Part shown: positions 1 to 8,998 of the stretch, piece by piece | How the letters are laid out: every line of letters starts with the position of its first letter | How positions within the stretch are numbered: position 1 is the stretch's first letter | Assembly: GCA_017481925.1 (NCBI GenBank) | Contig: JAFUOK010000061.1 | Location: 1-36,432, forward strand | DNA length: 36,432 nucleotides | Reading direction: 5' to 3' | Source of the DNA: Alistipes sp. | GTDB lineage: Bacteria > Bacteroidota > Bacteroidia > Bacteroidales > Rikenellaceae | Translations under genes and position numbers: made by a program | The notes under the pieces: model-generated | What the model was told of the DNA's origin: nothing | Seen by the model: the letters and a program-made list of their open reading frames with translations, nothing else | The model's database searches: none

Positions 1-1
1 C

Positions 2-1009
2 CTCTACGTGAGCAAGGTGACCTACGGCCCGCAGATGCCCAACACGCCGCTGGCGTTCCCCTTTGTGCATCACACCATGCCTTTCTCTACCACGAAGAAA
101 TCATTCTCCGAGGCTATCAAGTGGCCCTACAAGCGATTGAAGGGTCTGCGAGAGATCGAGCGTGACGACGTGGTGGTATTCAACTTCCCTGCGGGCGACA
201 CGGTTCTGTTGGAGAATCAGGGTGTGACCTACTACGACGTGCTGCGTGAGTATCAGCAGGAGTATGGCCAGCAGCGCGGACGCGAGGAGCTGGAGCGAAA
301 CTACACCATCATCTCACGCCCCGTGGATAAGCGCGAGAACTACATCAAGCGTTGCGTAGCCATCGCCGGCGACACCATCCGCATAGAGAACACCACACTC
401 TACGTCAATGGCAAGGCGCAGGGCGAGATTCCCGAGAAGCAGTATTGCTACTCTATCGAGACCTCTGCACCGCTCTCAGCCTACGCCATCGAGCAGATGG
501 GCATAACCGAAATGTCGGGCAGCGGCAACTACTACTTCTCGCCCCTTACCGAGGCAATGATTGAGCAGCTGCGTGCGATGGACAAGGGTGTGAAGATCGA
601 GCCCTACATCGCCGAGGAGCAGTGCTTCCCCTATAGCGACCGCTACACCTGGACAGCCGACAATATGGGTCCGCTGTGGATTCCCAAGGCGGGTGCTACG
701 ATTGCGCTGAATGAGGATACCTGGCCTCTGTATGAGCGTGTGATCGATGTCTATGAGGACAACGACGTGGAGGTGCGCAACGGCCACTACTACATCAACG
801 GTGAGGAGGCTACCTCATACACCTTCAAGATGGATTACTACTGGATGATGGGCGACAACCGCCACAACTCGGCCGACTCACGCTATTGGGGTTTCGTACC
901 CGAGGACCACATCGTAGGCAAGGCATCATTCATCTGGTTCTCAACCGATAAGAACAAGCCGTTCCCCTCGAATATCCGTTGGGAGCGTCTCTTTAAGAAA
1001 GTACGTTAG
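2..1009 (+). CDS. lepB: Signal peptidase I, 5' end cut by window
   Basis: Membrane-bound serine protease (family S26) that removes signal peptides from exported proteins. The reading frame is already open at the window edge, and the first visible residues ([17 protein letters not shown]) are internal to Bacteroidota homologues, so the N-terminal membrane segment and the catalytic serine lie outside the window. The catalytic lysine region is visible as [13 protein letters not shown] (about nt 340-375), and the conserved C-terminal box [19 protein letters not shown] follows near nt 845-905. The long insert between these boxes is normal for the phylum. It ends one base before the next gene, so it probably belongs to the run through the M16 peptidase. 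An internal GTG at 8 is unlikely to be the true start. Identification is firm; only the 5' end is missing. Confidence 0.93.
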   Translation, partial: LYVSKVTYGPQMPNTPLAFPFVHHTMPFSTTKKSFSEAIKWPYKRLKGLREIERDDVVVFNFPAGDTVLLENQGVTYYDVLREYQQEYGQQRGREELERNYTIISRPVDKRENYIKRCVAIAGDTIRIENTTLYVNGKAQGEIPEKQYCYSIETSAPLSAYAIEQMGITEMSGSGNYYFSPLTEAMIEQLRAMDKGVKIEPYIAEEQCFPYSDRYTWTADNMGPLWIPKAGATIALNEDTWPLYERVIDVYEDNDVEVRNGHYYINGEEATSYTFKMDYYWMMGDNRHNSADSRYWGFVPEDHIVGKASFIWFSTDKNKPFPSNIRWERLFKKVR

Positions 1010-1010
1010 A

Positions 1011-1622
1011 GTGGTGGAGCAAAAGGATAGTTATCTTACCATTGAGGGCCAGGCCGAGGCGATCTTCAAGGAGCGCAGCAGTAAATTTCTCTGCTACGCC
1101 TACCACGTGGAGAGCGAGGAGGAGATTACGGCCTGTCTGGAACCCCTGCGCAAGCGTTATTACGACGCTACGCACCACTGCTATGCGTGGCGCCTGGGAC
1201 CCTTTGGTGAGCGATTCCGTGCCAACGACGATGGCGAGCCGTCGAGCACAGCCGGCAAGCCTATCCTCGGACAACTGCTCTCGCGCGAGATTACGAACTG
1301 CCTCATCGTCGTGGTGCGCTACTTCGGTGGCACGAAGTTGGGCGTGCCGGGGCTTATAGCCGCCTACAAGGAGTCTGCCGCGGCGGTACTTGACGCAGCG
1401 AAGGTGGTGGAGCGCACGGTGGATAGGCGCATACGCATCGAGTTCTCGTATATCGCGATGAACGACGTTATGCGAATCATCAAGGAGGATCAGCCCACAA
1501 TCGAGGAGCAGACCTTCGACAACCTCTGCTCGATGACGCTCTCCATTCGTGAGAGCAAGGCCGATGCCGTGGAGGGACGCCTGCGCAAGGTCGAGGGTGC
1601 AATAGTTGAAGTATTAGAGTAA
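1011..1622 (+). CDS. YigZ/IMPACT family protein
   Basis: 203 residues, the usual length for bacterial YigZ proteins (UPF0029 domain plus a C-terminal DUF1949-type ferredoxin-like domain). Family marks are the early FKERSSKFLCYA stretch, the HHCYAWR motif and DDGEPSSTAGKPIL, followed by VVVRYFGGTKLGVPGL. The exact biochemical role is not settled; the eukaryotic relative IMPACT regulates GCN2, and bacterial members are proposed to bind nucleic acid or ribosomes. Start is taken as GTG at 1011, directly after the lepB stop; no ATG exists nearby that would keep the first conserved strand. It ends two bases before uvrA, so cotranscription with DNA repair and secretion genes is likely. Confidence 0.88.
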   Translation: MVEQKDSYLTIEGQAEAIFKERSSKFLCYAYHVESEEEITACLEPLRKRYYDATHHCYAWRLGPFGERFRANDDGEPSSTAGKPILGQLLSREITNCLIVVVRYFGGTKLGVPGLIAAYKESAAAVLDAAKVVERTVDRRIRIEFSYIAMNDVMRIIKEDQPTIEEQTFDNLCSMTLSIRESKADAVEGRLRKVEGAIVEVLE

Positions 1623-1624
1623 AA

Positions 1625-4414
1625 ATGTCACAAGACAAAACGATACACATCAAAGGCGCGAGGGTTCATAACCTGAAAAATATTGACCTCTCGATACCGC
1701 ACAACACGCTGACCGTCATCACGGGTCTTTCGGGGTCGGGCAAATCGACCCTGGCTTTCGACACAATATTTGCCGAGGGACAGCGTCGTTATGTGGAGAG
1801 CCTATCGGCCTACGCCCGTCAGTTCCTGGGTCGTATCAACAAGCCCGATGTCGATCTCATCTCGGGCATAGCCCCCGCCATAGCCATCGAGCAGAAGGTC
1901 AATACCCGCAACCCACGCTCAACGGTGGGTACGACAACCGAGATCTACGACTACCTCAAACTACTCTTTGCCCGCATTGGTCACACCATTTCGCCCATCT
2001 CGGGTGAGGAGGTGCGTTGCTCGAGCGTAGATGATGTTGTGGAGTACATCACGCGCGAGGGTATGGACCGTAGGGTAGTCATCATCGCCCCCATGCTTCT
2101 GAAGGAGGGCGAGGGCATTATCGAATGCCTGCTGCAACTACTCAGCGACGGTTTTACCCGTCTGTGGGTTGATGGCGAGGCTATCCTCATCGAGGAGTTT
2201 CTGCCCACGATCAATGCCGAGACCCAAGCCGACGATGTAGCCATCGTGGTGGATCGTCTGCGTATGGCCGAGGATGACGACACGCTGCTGCGTCTGCGCG
2301 ACGCCGTAGCACGAGCATATAGCTATGGCAATGACCTCTGCCGTGTAGCCATCGAGGGCAGTGTACACGAGTTCTCGGCACGCTTCGAGGCTGACGGCAT
2401 AGAGTTCGAGCAGCCGACGGAGCACCTATTTAGTTTCAACAACCCCATAGGCGCCTGCCCCGAGTGTGAGGGCTATGGCAAGACCGTAGGCATAGATCTC
2501 GACCTTGTCATCCCCGATAAGAGCAAGACCATCTACGAGGATGCCATCGTCTGCTGGCGTGGCGCCACGATGAAGAAGTGGAAGGAGCAACTACTCTCTA
2601 CGGCACATCTGTTTAACTTCCCCATCCACGAACCCTACTACGCCCTTACGGAGGAGCAGAAGGAGTTGCTGTGGACAGGTAATGAGCACTTCTACGGCCT
2701 CAACGCCTTCTTCGACTACATCGAGAGCGAGCGTCGCAAGATACAGTTCCGAGTGATGAAGGCCCGCTATACGGGTAAGACCACGTGCCACGCCTGTGGC
2801 GGCAGCCGACTGCGCAAGGAGGCTCTATATGTGCAGGTCGGGGGCAAGAATATAGCGCAAGTGGTGCGAATGACCGTTGATGAGCTCATTGTATTCTTCT
2901 CGTCGCTTACGCTCGACGAGCACGATCAGAAGACCGCGGAGCGCATACTCAAGGAGATACAGAATCGCCTCACATACCTTTCGGATGTGGGGTTGGGATA
3001 TCTGACGCTGGATCGCCTATCATCGACGCTCTCGGGTGGCGAGAGCCAACGCATCAACCTCTCTACATCGCTGGGTAGCAACCTTGTAGGCTCGCTCTAC
3101 ATCCTGGATGAGCCGAGCATCGGTCTGCATCCCCGCGACACGCACCGACTTATCAAGGTACTGAAACAACTGCGCGACATAGGCAATACGGTCATCGTCG
3201 TAGAGCACGAGGAGGAGGTTATCCGTGCCGCCGACCACATTGTCGATGTGGGGCCACGTGCAGGCGAGATGGGTGGCGAGATTATGTATAGCGGCCCGAT
3301 AGAGGGACTAACCGCAGCCAAAGATAGCCTCACGGCCGACTACCTGATGCACCGCCGCGAGATCGAGCGCCCCACAACACCCCGTGGCTGGAGCAACTCC
3401 ATCACAATCAAGGGCGCACGTGAAAATAATCTGAAAAATATAGATATCCGTATTCCGCTTGGTGTTATGACCTGCATCACGGGCGTGAGCGGCAGCGGTA
3501 AGTCATCGCTTGCAAAGGGAATCTTGTACCCTGCTTTGCGCCGTCTGTTGTTCGACACGGGTCAGAATCCTGGCGACCACGACAGCCTGGAGGGCGACAC
3601 CAATATGCTGCGCTCGGTGGAGATTGTGGATCAGAACCCCATCGGCAAGTCCTCGCGTTCGAACCCCGTGACCTACCTGAAAGCCTACGACGAGATACGC
3701 AAGCTCTACGCCGACCAGCCACAGGCTGTGCATACGGGCCTCACGGCCGCATCGTTCTCGTTCAACGTGGCGGGAGGTCGCTGCGAGGAGTGTCAGGGCG
3801 AGGGTGTAATCAAGGTGAGCATGCAGTTTATGGCCGATGTGGAACTCGTCTGCGACGCCTGCCACGGCAAGCGCTTCAAGGATGAGGTGCTGGAGATAAA
3901 GTATCGTGGCAAGACGATCCACGACACGTTGGAGATGAGCGTCGATGACGCCATAGCCTTCTTCTCCGAGGATAGCACAAATGCTACCTGCCGCCGCATA
4001 GTCGAACGATTGCAGCCCCTGCAGGATGTGGGCCTGGGATATATCCGTCTGGGACAATCATCCTCGACGCTGTCGGGCGGTGAGAGCCAGCGCGTTAAGT
4101 TAGCATCGTTCCTTGCCAAGGATAACGACACAAAGCAGATAATGTTCATCTTCGATGAGCCTACCACAGGTCTACACTTCCACGACATACAACGTCTGTT
4201 GCGTGCCTTCAATGCTCTCATAGCAAACGGTCATACGATCGTCATCGTCGAGCATAACATGGAGGTTATCAAGTGCGCCGACTGGGTTATCGACCTCGGC
4301 CCCGAGGCGGGCGACAGGGGTGGTGAGGTAGTCTTTGCCGGCACGCCAGACGAGTTGGAGCAGTGCACCGAGAGCCACACGGGACACTTTTTAAGAATAC
4401 ACAATAAGAAGTAG
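1625..4414 (+). CDS. uvrA: UvrABC excinuclease subunit A
   Basis: Damage-recognition ATPase of nucleotide excision repair; works as a dimer with UvrB in the cytoplasm. 929 residues, close to the usual 940. Two ABC modules are complete: Walker A GLSGSGKST at residues 34-42 and GVSGSGKSS near 620, two LSGGESQR signatures, and Walker B regions LDEPSIGLHPRD and FDEPTTGLHFHD. Zinc-binding cysteine pairs are seen as CPECEGYG with CHACGGSR in the first half and CEECQGEG with CDACHGKR in the second. ATG at 1625 gives the standard N-terminus (IKGARVHNLKNI). It sits two bases after the YigZ stop and six before the next start. Nothing is missing; many bacteria of this phylum carry a second UvrA, so the paralogue class cannot be fixed here. 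Confidence 0.97.
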   Translation: MSQDKTIHIKGARVHNLKNIDLSIPHNTLTVITGLSGSGKSTLAFDTIFAEGQRRYVESLSAYARQFLGRINKPDVDLISGIAPAIAIEQKVNTRNPRSTVGTTTEIYDYLKLLFARIGHTISPISGEEVRCSSVDDVVEYITREGMDRRVVIIAPMLLKEGEGIIECLLQLLSDGFTRLWVDGEAILIEEFLPTINAETQADDVAIVVDRLRMAEDDDTLLRLRDAVARAYSYGNDLCRVAIEGSVHEFSARFEADGIEFEQPTEHLFSFNNPIGACPECEGYGKTVGIDLDLVIPDKSKTIYEDAIVCWRGATMKKWKEQLLSTAHLFNFPIHEPYYALTEEQKELLWTGNEHFYGLNAFFDYIESERRKIQFRVMKARYTGKTTCHACGGSRLRKEALYVQVGGKNIAQVVRMTVDELIVFFSSLTLDEHDQKTAERILKEIQNRLTYLSDVGLGYLTLDRLSSTLSGGESQRINLSTSLGSNLVGSLYILDEPSIGLHPRDTHRLIKVLKQLRDIGNTVIVVEHEEEVIRAADHIVDVGPRAGEMGGEIMYSGPIEGLTAAKDSLTADYLMHRREIERPTTPRGWSNSITIKGARENNLKNIDIRIPLGVMTCITGVSGSGKSSLAKGILYPALRRLLFDTGQNPGDHDSLEGDTNMLRSVEIVDQNPIGKSSRSNPVTYLKAYDEIRKLYADQPQAVHTGLTAASFSFNVAGGRCEECQGEGVIKVSMQFMADVELVCDACHGKRFKDEVLEIKYRGKTIHDTLEMSVDDAIAFFSEDSTNATCRRIVERLQPLQDVGLGYIRLGQSSSTLSGGESQRVKLASFLAKDNDTKQIMFIFDEPTTGLHFHDIQRLLRAFNALIANGHTIVIVEHNMEVIKCADWVIDLGPEAGDRGGEVVFAGTPDELEQCTESHTGHFLRIHNKK

Positions 4415-4420
4415 CAGATA

Positions 4421-5638
4421 ATGAAGGAGTTTGAAACATACACTCTCCCCAACGGTATCAAGGGCATACACCGCCGCACACGTTCAAGCATCACGCATTG
4501 TGCGCTGGTCGTAAATGCCGGCACACGTGACGAGTACGAGGGCGAGTATGGCTTGGCACACTTTGCCGAGCACGCCTTCTTCAAGGGTACATCGCACCGC
4601 AAGGCCTATCAGGTGAACTGCCGCCTGGAGAACCTCGGAGGTGAATTGAACGCCTACACCACAAAGGAGGATACCACGATACACGCCACCACGCTGCGTT
4701 CGGACTTTTCCAAAGCTGCCGAGCTCATTGCCGATGTGGCCTTTAACTCCACCTTTCCCGAGCACGAACTGCAACGTGAGCGTGAGGTGATCATCGACGA
4801 GATAAACACCTACAAGGATTCGCCCGCCGATATGATTTTCGACCGCTTCGAGGATATGATCTTCGCTGGCTCGGAGTTGGGGCACAACATCCTCGGCACC
4901 AAGTCCACGCTTGCACGCCACACATCACAGAGCATCAAACGCTTCATCGAGCGTACACACACCACCGACCAGATGGTATTCTCATCGATAGGCAACATGC
5001 CCACAAGCCGTGTGCAGAGCGTAGCGGAGCGTTACTTCGGTCAGCACGAGGCCACAACACGCACATTCTCTCGCACAAAGCCCGAGACGGTAGAGCCCTT
5101 CACGCAGACGGTCAGCAAGCATACCCATCAGACGCACTGCATCATCGGAGCACGCGCCTACGACATACACGCCGAGCGACGACTGCCACTCTCGCTGCTG
5201 ATAAATATATTGGGTGGCCCGTCAGCAAACTCACGTCTGAATGTGGTTCTGCGTGAGAAGAATGGTCTTTCGTACAACACCGAGGCCATATACACACCCT
5301 ACAACGACTGCGGCATGGTGGCCATATATTTCAGTTCCGACCACCACAATGCCGACCACTGTCGTGAACTCATCGACCGCGAACTGCGCGCCCTGCGCTC
5401 GGAGCCACTATCGGCACGACGTCTGGCGATGATCAAGCGTCAGTTCCTGGCGCAGATGGCTATCTCGATGGAGAACAACGAGGGTTATATGCTGGGGGCT
5501 GGCAAGAGTTATCTTGTTCACGACGAGATAGATACCCTCGAAGAGGTATATCGCAAGGTGTCAGCCGTCAAGGCCGAGCAAATAATGGAGGTCGCCGAAG
5601 AGATTTTCGCAAAGACATCGACGCTAATATATCAATAG
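4421..5638 (+). CDS. M16 family zinc peptidase (insulinase/MPP-like)
   Basis: 405-residue pitrilysin-type metallopeptidase. The inverted zinc motif HFAEH lies at residues 47-51, and the third ligand fits E127 in REREVIIDEIN, the normal distance for the family. The C-terminal half carries the inactive M16 repeat, with the LREKNGLSYNTEA motif near residue 280. No signal peptide is visible, so a cytoplasmic processing or degrading role is likely; substrates are unknown. Short M16B proteins of this size resemble the mitochondrial processing peptidase beta subunit and YmxG-like proteins. It starts six bases after uvrA and is probably the last gene of that run; a GC hairpin lies about 40 bases downstream. 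Confidence 0.92.
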   Translation: MKEFETYTLPNGIKGIHRRTRSSITHCALVVNAGTRDEYEGEYGLAHFAEHAFFKGTSHRKAYQVNCRLENLGGELNAYTTKEDTTIHATTLRSDFSKAAELIADVAFNSTFPEHELQREREVIIDEINTYKDSPADMIFDRFEDMIFAGSELGHNILGTKSTLARHTSQSIKRFIERTHTTDQMVFSSIGNMPTSRVQSVAERYFGQHEATTRTFSRTKPETVEPFTQTVSKHTHQTHCIIGARAYDIHAERRLPLSLLINILGGPSANSRLNVVLREKNGLSYNTEAIYTPYNDCGMVAIYFSSDHHNADHCRELIDRELRALRSEPLSARRLAMIKRQFLAQMAISMENNEGYMLGAGKSYLVHDEIDTLEEVYRKVSAVKAEQIMEVAEEIFAKTSTLIYQ

Positions 5639-5680
5639 ACAAAATAATAATTAACGACATTTGCTTATTTAGGCATACCT

Positions 5681-5742
5681 TGCGGACTCTGTCCGCATAT
5701 TGCAAATCTGACCCACCCCCAACCCCCGCCTCAGGCAGGGGC
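5681..5742. other. Two GC hairpins between genes
   Basis: TGCGGAC-TCT-GTCCGCA (5681-5697) is a perfect 7-bp stem. About 25 bases on, CCCCGCCTCAGGCAGGGG (within 5723-5742) forms a second near-perfect stem followed by only a short T run. Either could end the uvrA-M16 transcript, but neither has a good T-tail, so the function is uncertain. Confidence 0.4.
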
Positions 5743-5800
5743 TTTGGTCGCCGCAAACGGCTCCGAAAGGTCGCAACCTGCAATGTTTTAATAAAAAGAT

Positions 5801-6436
5801 ATGGACTTACTTGAAAAATATATCCACGACAACTCCTCGGCGGAGGATGCCTTGTTGCACGAACTCGACCGCCAGACGCACCTGCAAGTGCTCAACCCCC
5901 GCATGATCTCGGGACATATTCAGGGCAAGTTGCTGGAACTGCTGGTAAAGATGTTTCGACCGCAACATATCCTCGAAATTGGCACTTTCACGGGTTACTC
6001 GGCACTCTGCATGGCCGCAGGCTTGGACGACGGGGCGACGATCGACACCTGCGAGGTGGATGATGAGTTGCAGCCGTTGGCGCAGTCATTCTTCGACCGC
6101 TCACCGCACGGGCATAAGATTCGCCTGCACGTGGGCTCGGCGCTGGAGATTGCCCCGAAGTTGGGGTATCAGTTCGATATGGTATTTATCGACGGCGACA
6201 AGCGCGAGTATCCCGCCTACTATAATATGCTGATGGATCAGGGTCTGGTGCATAGAGGCTCGATACTGCTGGCCGACAACATCCTATGGTACGGCAAGGT
6301 GGTGCAACCCGTAGCGCACAACGACCATCACACCCAAGCACTCATTGAGTTCAACCGCATGGTCACAGAGGACGACAGGGTAGAGAGTGTTATCCTGCCC
6401 CTGCGTGACGGAATAAATATTATCCGCGTAAAGTAA
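5801..6436 (+). CDS. Class I SAM-dependent O-methyltransferase
   Basis: 211 residues, family of caffeoyl-CoA/catechol-type O-methyltransferases (Methyltransf_3). The SAM-binding motif is ILEIGTFTGYSALCMA, followed by an acidic residue at the end of strand 2 (IDTCEVDDE), the metal- and SAM-binding DMVFIDGDKREY segment, and LLADNILWYGKV. These match the metal-dependent O-methyltransferase fold, including bacterial homologues such as TrmR, which methylates tRNA wobble uridine modifications; the substrate here cannot be told from sequence. ATG at 5801 gives a full-length protein. It is convergent with the M56 gene and shares a two-way terminator with it. Confidence 0.88.
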   Translation: MDLLEKYIHDNSSAEDALLHELDRQTHLQVLNPRMISGHIQGKLLELLVKMFRPQHILEIGTFTGYSALCMAAGLDDGATIDTCEVDDELQPLAQSFFDRSPHGHKIRLHVGSALEIAPKLGYQFDMVFIDGDKREYPAYYNMLMDQGLVHRGSILLADNILWYGKVVQPVAHNDHHTQALIEFNRMVTEDDRVESVILPLRDGINIIRVK

Positions 6437-6443
6437 AAACGAT

Positions 6444-6571
6444 AACATCCAACGTCATCCCCCGACTTGCGTAGCAAGGCGATGGGGATCATCGGGGTGT
6501 TAGTAAGGAAAGAGTGAGTGGAGGATTGCCATCGCCTCCCTATGGGAGTCGATGGCAATGACGTGAATGTT
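6444..6571. repeat. Palindromic intergenic repeat, ACGTCAT ends
   Basis: A 128-bp element between convergent genes. Its ends are AACATCC-ACGTCAT on the left and ATGACGT-GAATGTT on the right, and the right part contains a strong hairpin TTGCCATCG-cCTCCC-TAT-GGGAG-tCGATGGCAA. A second stem CCCCGA...TCGGGG lies in the left part. It has no coding potential. The layout recalls short dispersed palindromic repeats seen in many bacterial genomes (REP- or MITE-like). Copy number elsewhere in the genome is unknown. Confidence 0.6.
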
Positions 6572-6600
6572 AGACAGTATGCCTCGCCACTAAAAGAATA

Positions 6601-6622
6601 AGGCCGTCCCACGGGACGGCCT
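6601..6622. terminator. Two-way terminator, methyltransferase / M56 gene
   Basis: AGGCCGTCC-CACG-GGACGGCCT is a perfect 9-bp stem with a tetraloop. It lies between convergent genes; the forward side continues CTTTCGTG and the reverse side TTATTCTTTTAG, so it may serve both. Confidence 0.75.
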
Positions 6623-6659
6623 TTCGTGTACAAATTATTTAGTTTATTGGTTGGGCTGC

Positions 6660-8402
6660 TTATTTAGATGCCTCTGCGGGCAATCGAGGGTCTGCCTCGC
6701 TCACTCTCATTGGGATAGCCTGCAAGACGTACTCCCGATCATAACCCTCAAGCGAAGAAAACGGCTTATGGAAAGACCTTTGCGCCAACTCATCGCGCAA
6801 CTCGGCATATGCCTCAACGATTGCCGACTGCAGAGCCAAATAATTATCTGCCGAGGTATCTCTTGTCGTCTGAATCGATATAATTCCGTCACTTACAGGA
6901 TAATGCACTTCGCCATCGGCCGAACGCTTGATAGTCTGCCACGTGAAACTCGAATAGTGGGGGTTCTTCACCTTTCGACTATTATTCACGCTCTCGCTGT
7001 TGTCGATAAACTGCTTGACGATCTCTTTCACCTCAGCCACCTCGACCAAACCCAAATTACCATCGGGACGAGTAGTGAGTATCTGACCCGCTGCATTCAT
7101 ATACAACATCAGAAGATTACTCTTCGCAACCCTCAGATTTATAAGATCTACCGTCTTCTGTTTAAGATCCTCCGAAATCTCCACATCATAGGGCACGTTG
7201 GGATCGCCCTCTGGTGGTGGCAAAATCTTATCAACCTCCTTATCGGGCGTAATATACCTAACTTTCAGCACTCTGCTTTGGCGTGCTGCCAATTTCACAT
7301 TCTCAACTGCACCCATCTTTGTTGCCGTTTCAGTTCTAATATCCAGCACCGCATCAGCACCCTTTGCGGCACGTAACTTTTCGAGCGAAGATCGCAACTC
7401 GTCGAGCGTCATCTCTTCGCCATTGAAGAAAATCTTGCCTTCGGCCGAGATATAGACCTCGCTCTTCGCCTCATCGGGTGGGGTAGGCATCTCAACCGTA
7501 GGCTCGATAGTAGGCTCCTCTGCCACCGCCTCGGCACGCACCGCACCAAAAGCCAAAATCATCGCCGCCACAAGCGGAATCACAGCGCCATAGCGCACAA
7601 GGGATAGTTTACCCCTTTGAAAATTTGTCATCATAAGGAAACGTTTTTTAGAAGTTTGACTTTTCAACCCACTGGCTATATCCGGATTATAACCAAAGAG
7701 TTGGCGGAAAATGAGTTGTCGGTATTCATAAACATCGTAACCTTGATGCAAAACATCCATATCAGCCTCCCACTCCTGCACCTCGGCAAGAGCCGTAGCC
7801 GTAAGCCACACAAAGGGGTTGAACCACGCCACACAACGCAGAGCCTCCAGCGTCAGACGCTCCGCGGTATGCTGATGACGAACGTGGCTCGCCTCGTGTG
7901 CTACAATCTGCTCGCGCTCGCACGGGGTATAAATACGTGAGAGGAATATAGTACGCCAAAACGAGAAAGGCTCTCGCACGGCATCGTTTTCAGCAAGCGT
8001 ATATGCTTCATAGAAAGTAAGTTGCGAACGCTGACGCAAGCGACGAATCAACACTATGCGCCACGCCATACGCCCCAGATTCAATGCCGCAATGATGGCA
8101 TAAAGAGCCACCACAACAGCCGTCAGCACCTGCCACCAATCCACCGTATGTGGCATCGTAACCGCATTAGCGGCCACGGTCACGGCTTGCGGCTCTGCAA
8201 GAGTTATGATGGGCACCTCGTAATATATCGTATCGGCAGGGTAGAGGGGTAGTTCGAGCATAGGAATTACCACCGCAAGTAACATCGACCCAACGAGATA
8301 CGCTCGCGCAGCACGATGGGCGGTACGCCCCTCCAACAGGAGACGATAGAGCGCATAGAAGAGTGCGCTACACAGCATAAACTCAAGTATATATCGTATC
8401 AT
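6660..8402 (-). CDS. M56 family membrane metalloprotease (BlaR1/MecR1-like)
   Basis: 580 residues. N-terminal membrane segments are visible at about 5-22, 35-52 and 90-108, with a fourth at about 270-288. Between them is a gluzincin site: HEASH at 169-173 and EVQEWEAD near 207-214 as third ligand. In BlaR1-type systems the protease senses a signal and triggers cleavage of the partner repressor. Here residues beyond about 290 form a periplasmic region with no penicillin-binding sensor motif (no SxxK/KTG set that I can see), so the signal is probably not a beta-lactam. The gene lies 29 bases after its BlaI-family partner and is cotranscribed with it. The reverse strand is coding; the long forward frame opposite it is a shadow. 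Confidence 0.88.
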   Translation of the reverse strand: MIRYILEFMLCSALFYALYRLLLEGRTAHRAARAYLVGSMLLAVVIPMLELPLYPADTIYYEVPIITLAEPQAVTVAANAVTMPHTVDWWQVLTAVVVALYAIIAALNLGRMAWRIVLIRRLRQRSQLTFYEAYTLAENDAVREPFSFWRTIFLSRIYTPCEREQIVAHEASHVRHQHTAERLTLEALRCVAWFNPFVWLTATALAEVQEWEADMDVLHQGYDVYEYRQLIFRQLFGYNPDIASGLKSQTSKKRFLMMTNFQRGKLSLVRYGAVIPLVAAMILAFGAVRAEAVAEEPTIEPTVEMPTPPDEAKSEVYISAEGKIFFNGEEMTLDELRSSLEKLRAAKGADAVLDIRTETATKMGAVENVKLAARQSRVLKVRYITPDKEVDKILPPPEGDPNVPYDVEISEDLKQKTVDLINLRVAKSNLLMLYMNAAGQILTTRPDGNLGLVEVAEVKEIVKQFIDNSESVNNSRKVKNPHYSSFTWQTIKRSADGEVHYPVSDGIISIQTTRDTSADNYLALQSAIVEAYAELRDELAQRSFHKPFSSLEGYDREYVLQAIPMRVSEADPRLPAEASK

Positions 8403-8431
8403 AACACTCAGATTTTAAGGCAATTAAGGTG

Positions 8432-8809
8432 TTACTTCTTCAATAGTTTCATTATCTGGTCGGCCTCCTCCATCGAGATTGACTTATTCGACGAAAGGAA
8501 TGACACCATACGGCTCGGCGAGCCACCGAAAAAGTTATTCAGCACCGACGACATAAAGCCCTGCGTATAGGTATCACGATCGATTACGGGGTAGTACTCG
8601 TGGCTCTTGCCATAGGCGCGGTGAGCCACAAAACCCTTCTTCTCCAAGATTCGCACAACCGTCGAGACGGTGTTGTAGGCAGGTTTGGGTTCAGGCAGAG
8701 TCTCCAAAATATCGTTTACAAAGCAGGCTTCACGCTCCCACATAATCTGCATAATCTCCAATTCGGCACGGGTGAGTTCCTGCGTGCGGGGTTTCAATCT
8801 TTCAGCCAT
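8432..8809 (-). CDS. BlaI/MecI/CopY family transcriptional repressor
   Basis: 125 residues with the typical winged helix: LTRAELEIMQIMWE, then AYNTVSTVVRILEKKGFV as recognition helix and wing, and a C-terminal dimerisation helix region. BlaI repressors bind DNA as dimers and are inactivated when the M56 partner signals. The partner gene follows directly on the same strand. Two matching inverted repeats overlap the promoter of this gene (8878-8895 and 8899-8914), which supports autoregulation of the pair. No beta-lactamase gene is adjacent, so the regulon beyond this operon is unknown. Confidence 0.92.
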   Translation of the reverse strand: MAERLKPRTQELTRAELEIMQIMWEREACFVNDILETLPEPKPAYNTVSTVVRILEKKGFVAHRAYGKSHEYYPVIDRDTYTQGFMSSVLNNFFGGSPSRMVSFLSSNKSISMEEADQIMKLLKK

Positions 8810-8869
8810 AGGTCTATTATATAAATATAAGGTTACGAGTTTATGAAAGGTTCAAATCATTTTCCAATG

Positions 8870-8900
8870 CAAATATATAACTATAATTTTAGTTATACAA
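8870..8900 (-). promoter_or_regulatory. Promoter of the BlaI-M56 operon
   Basis: Read on the reverse strand: -33 element TTG (complement of 8898-8900), spacer of exactly 20 bases, then the -7 box TATATTTG (complement of 8870-8877), a perfect TAnnTTTG. Transcription should start near 8862, giving a leader of about 50 bases before the ATG at 8809. Confidence 0.8.
8878..8895. promoter_or_regulatory. Candidate BlaI operator 1
   Basis: TAACTATAATTTTAGTTA: perfect 6-base arms TAACTA/TAGTTA around six A/T bases. It fills the spacer between the -33 and -7 boxes, where a bound repressor would block RNA polymerase. It shares AACTA-N6-TAGTT with operator 2, 20 bases away. Confidence 0.75.
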
Positions 8901-8914
8901 CTATTTTTATAGTT
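8899..8914. promoter_or_regulatory. Candidate BlaI operator 2
   Basis: AACTATTTTTATAGTT: perfect 6-base arms around TTTT, with the same AACTA-N6-TAGTT core as operator 1. Centre-to-centre distance is 20 bp, about two helical turns, so two dimers would lie on the same face. It touches the -33 element. Confidence 0.75.
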
Positions 8915-8998
8915 TTCTTGAAAAATTTATCCACAAAGTCATCATAGTGAAAAATATGGGTCACCTGCAAAAGTTGGTGGAGGAATAAATATAAAACA

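Noticed and set aside
6651..7376. Forward frame of 241 codons opposite the M56 gene
   Set aside because: The reverse strand has clear M56 motifs; the forward frame has no recognisable domain and arises from codon bias.
8927..8935. Perfect DnaA box TTATCCACA
   Set aside because: A single isolated box next to the BlaI promoter; no cluster or AT-rich unwinding element tied to it.
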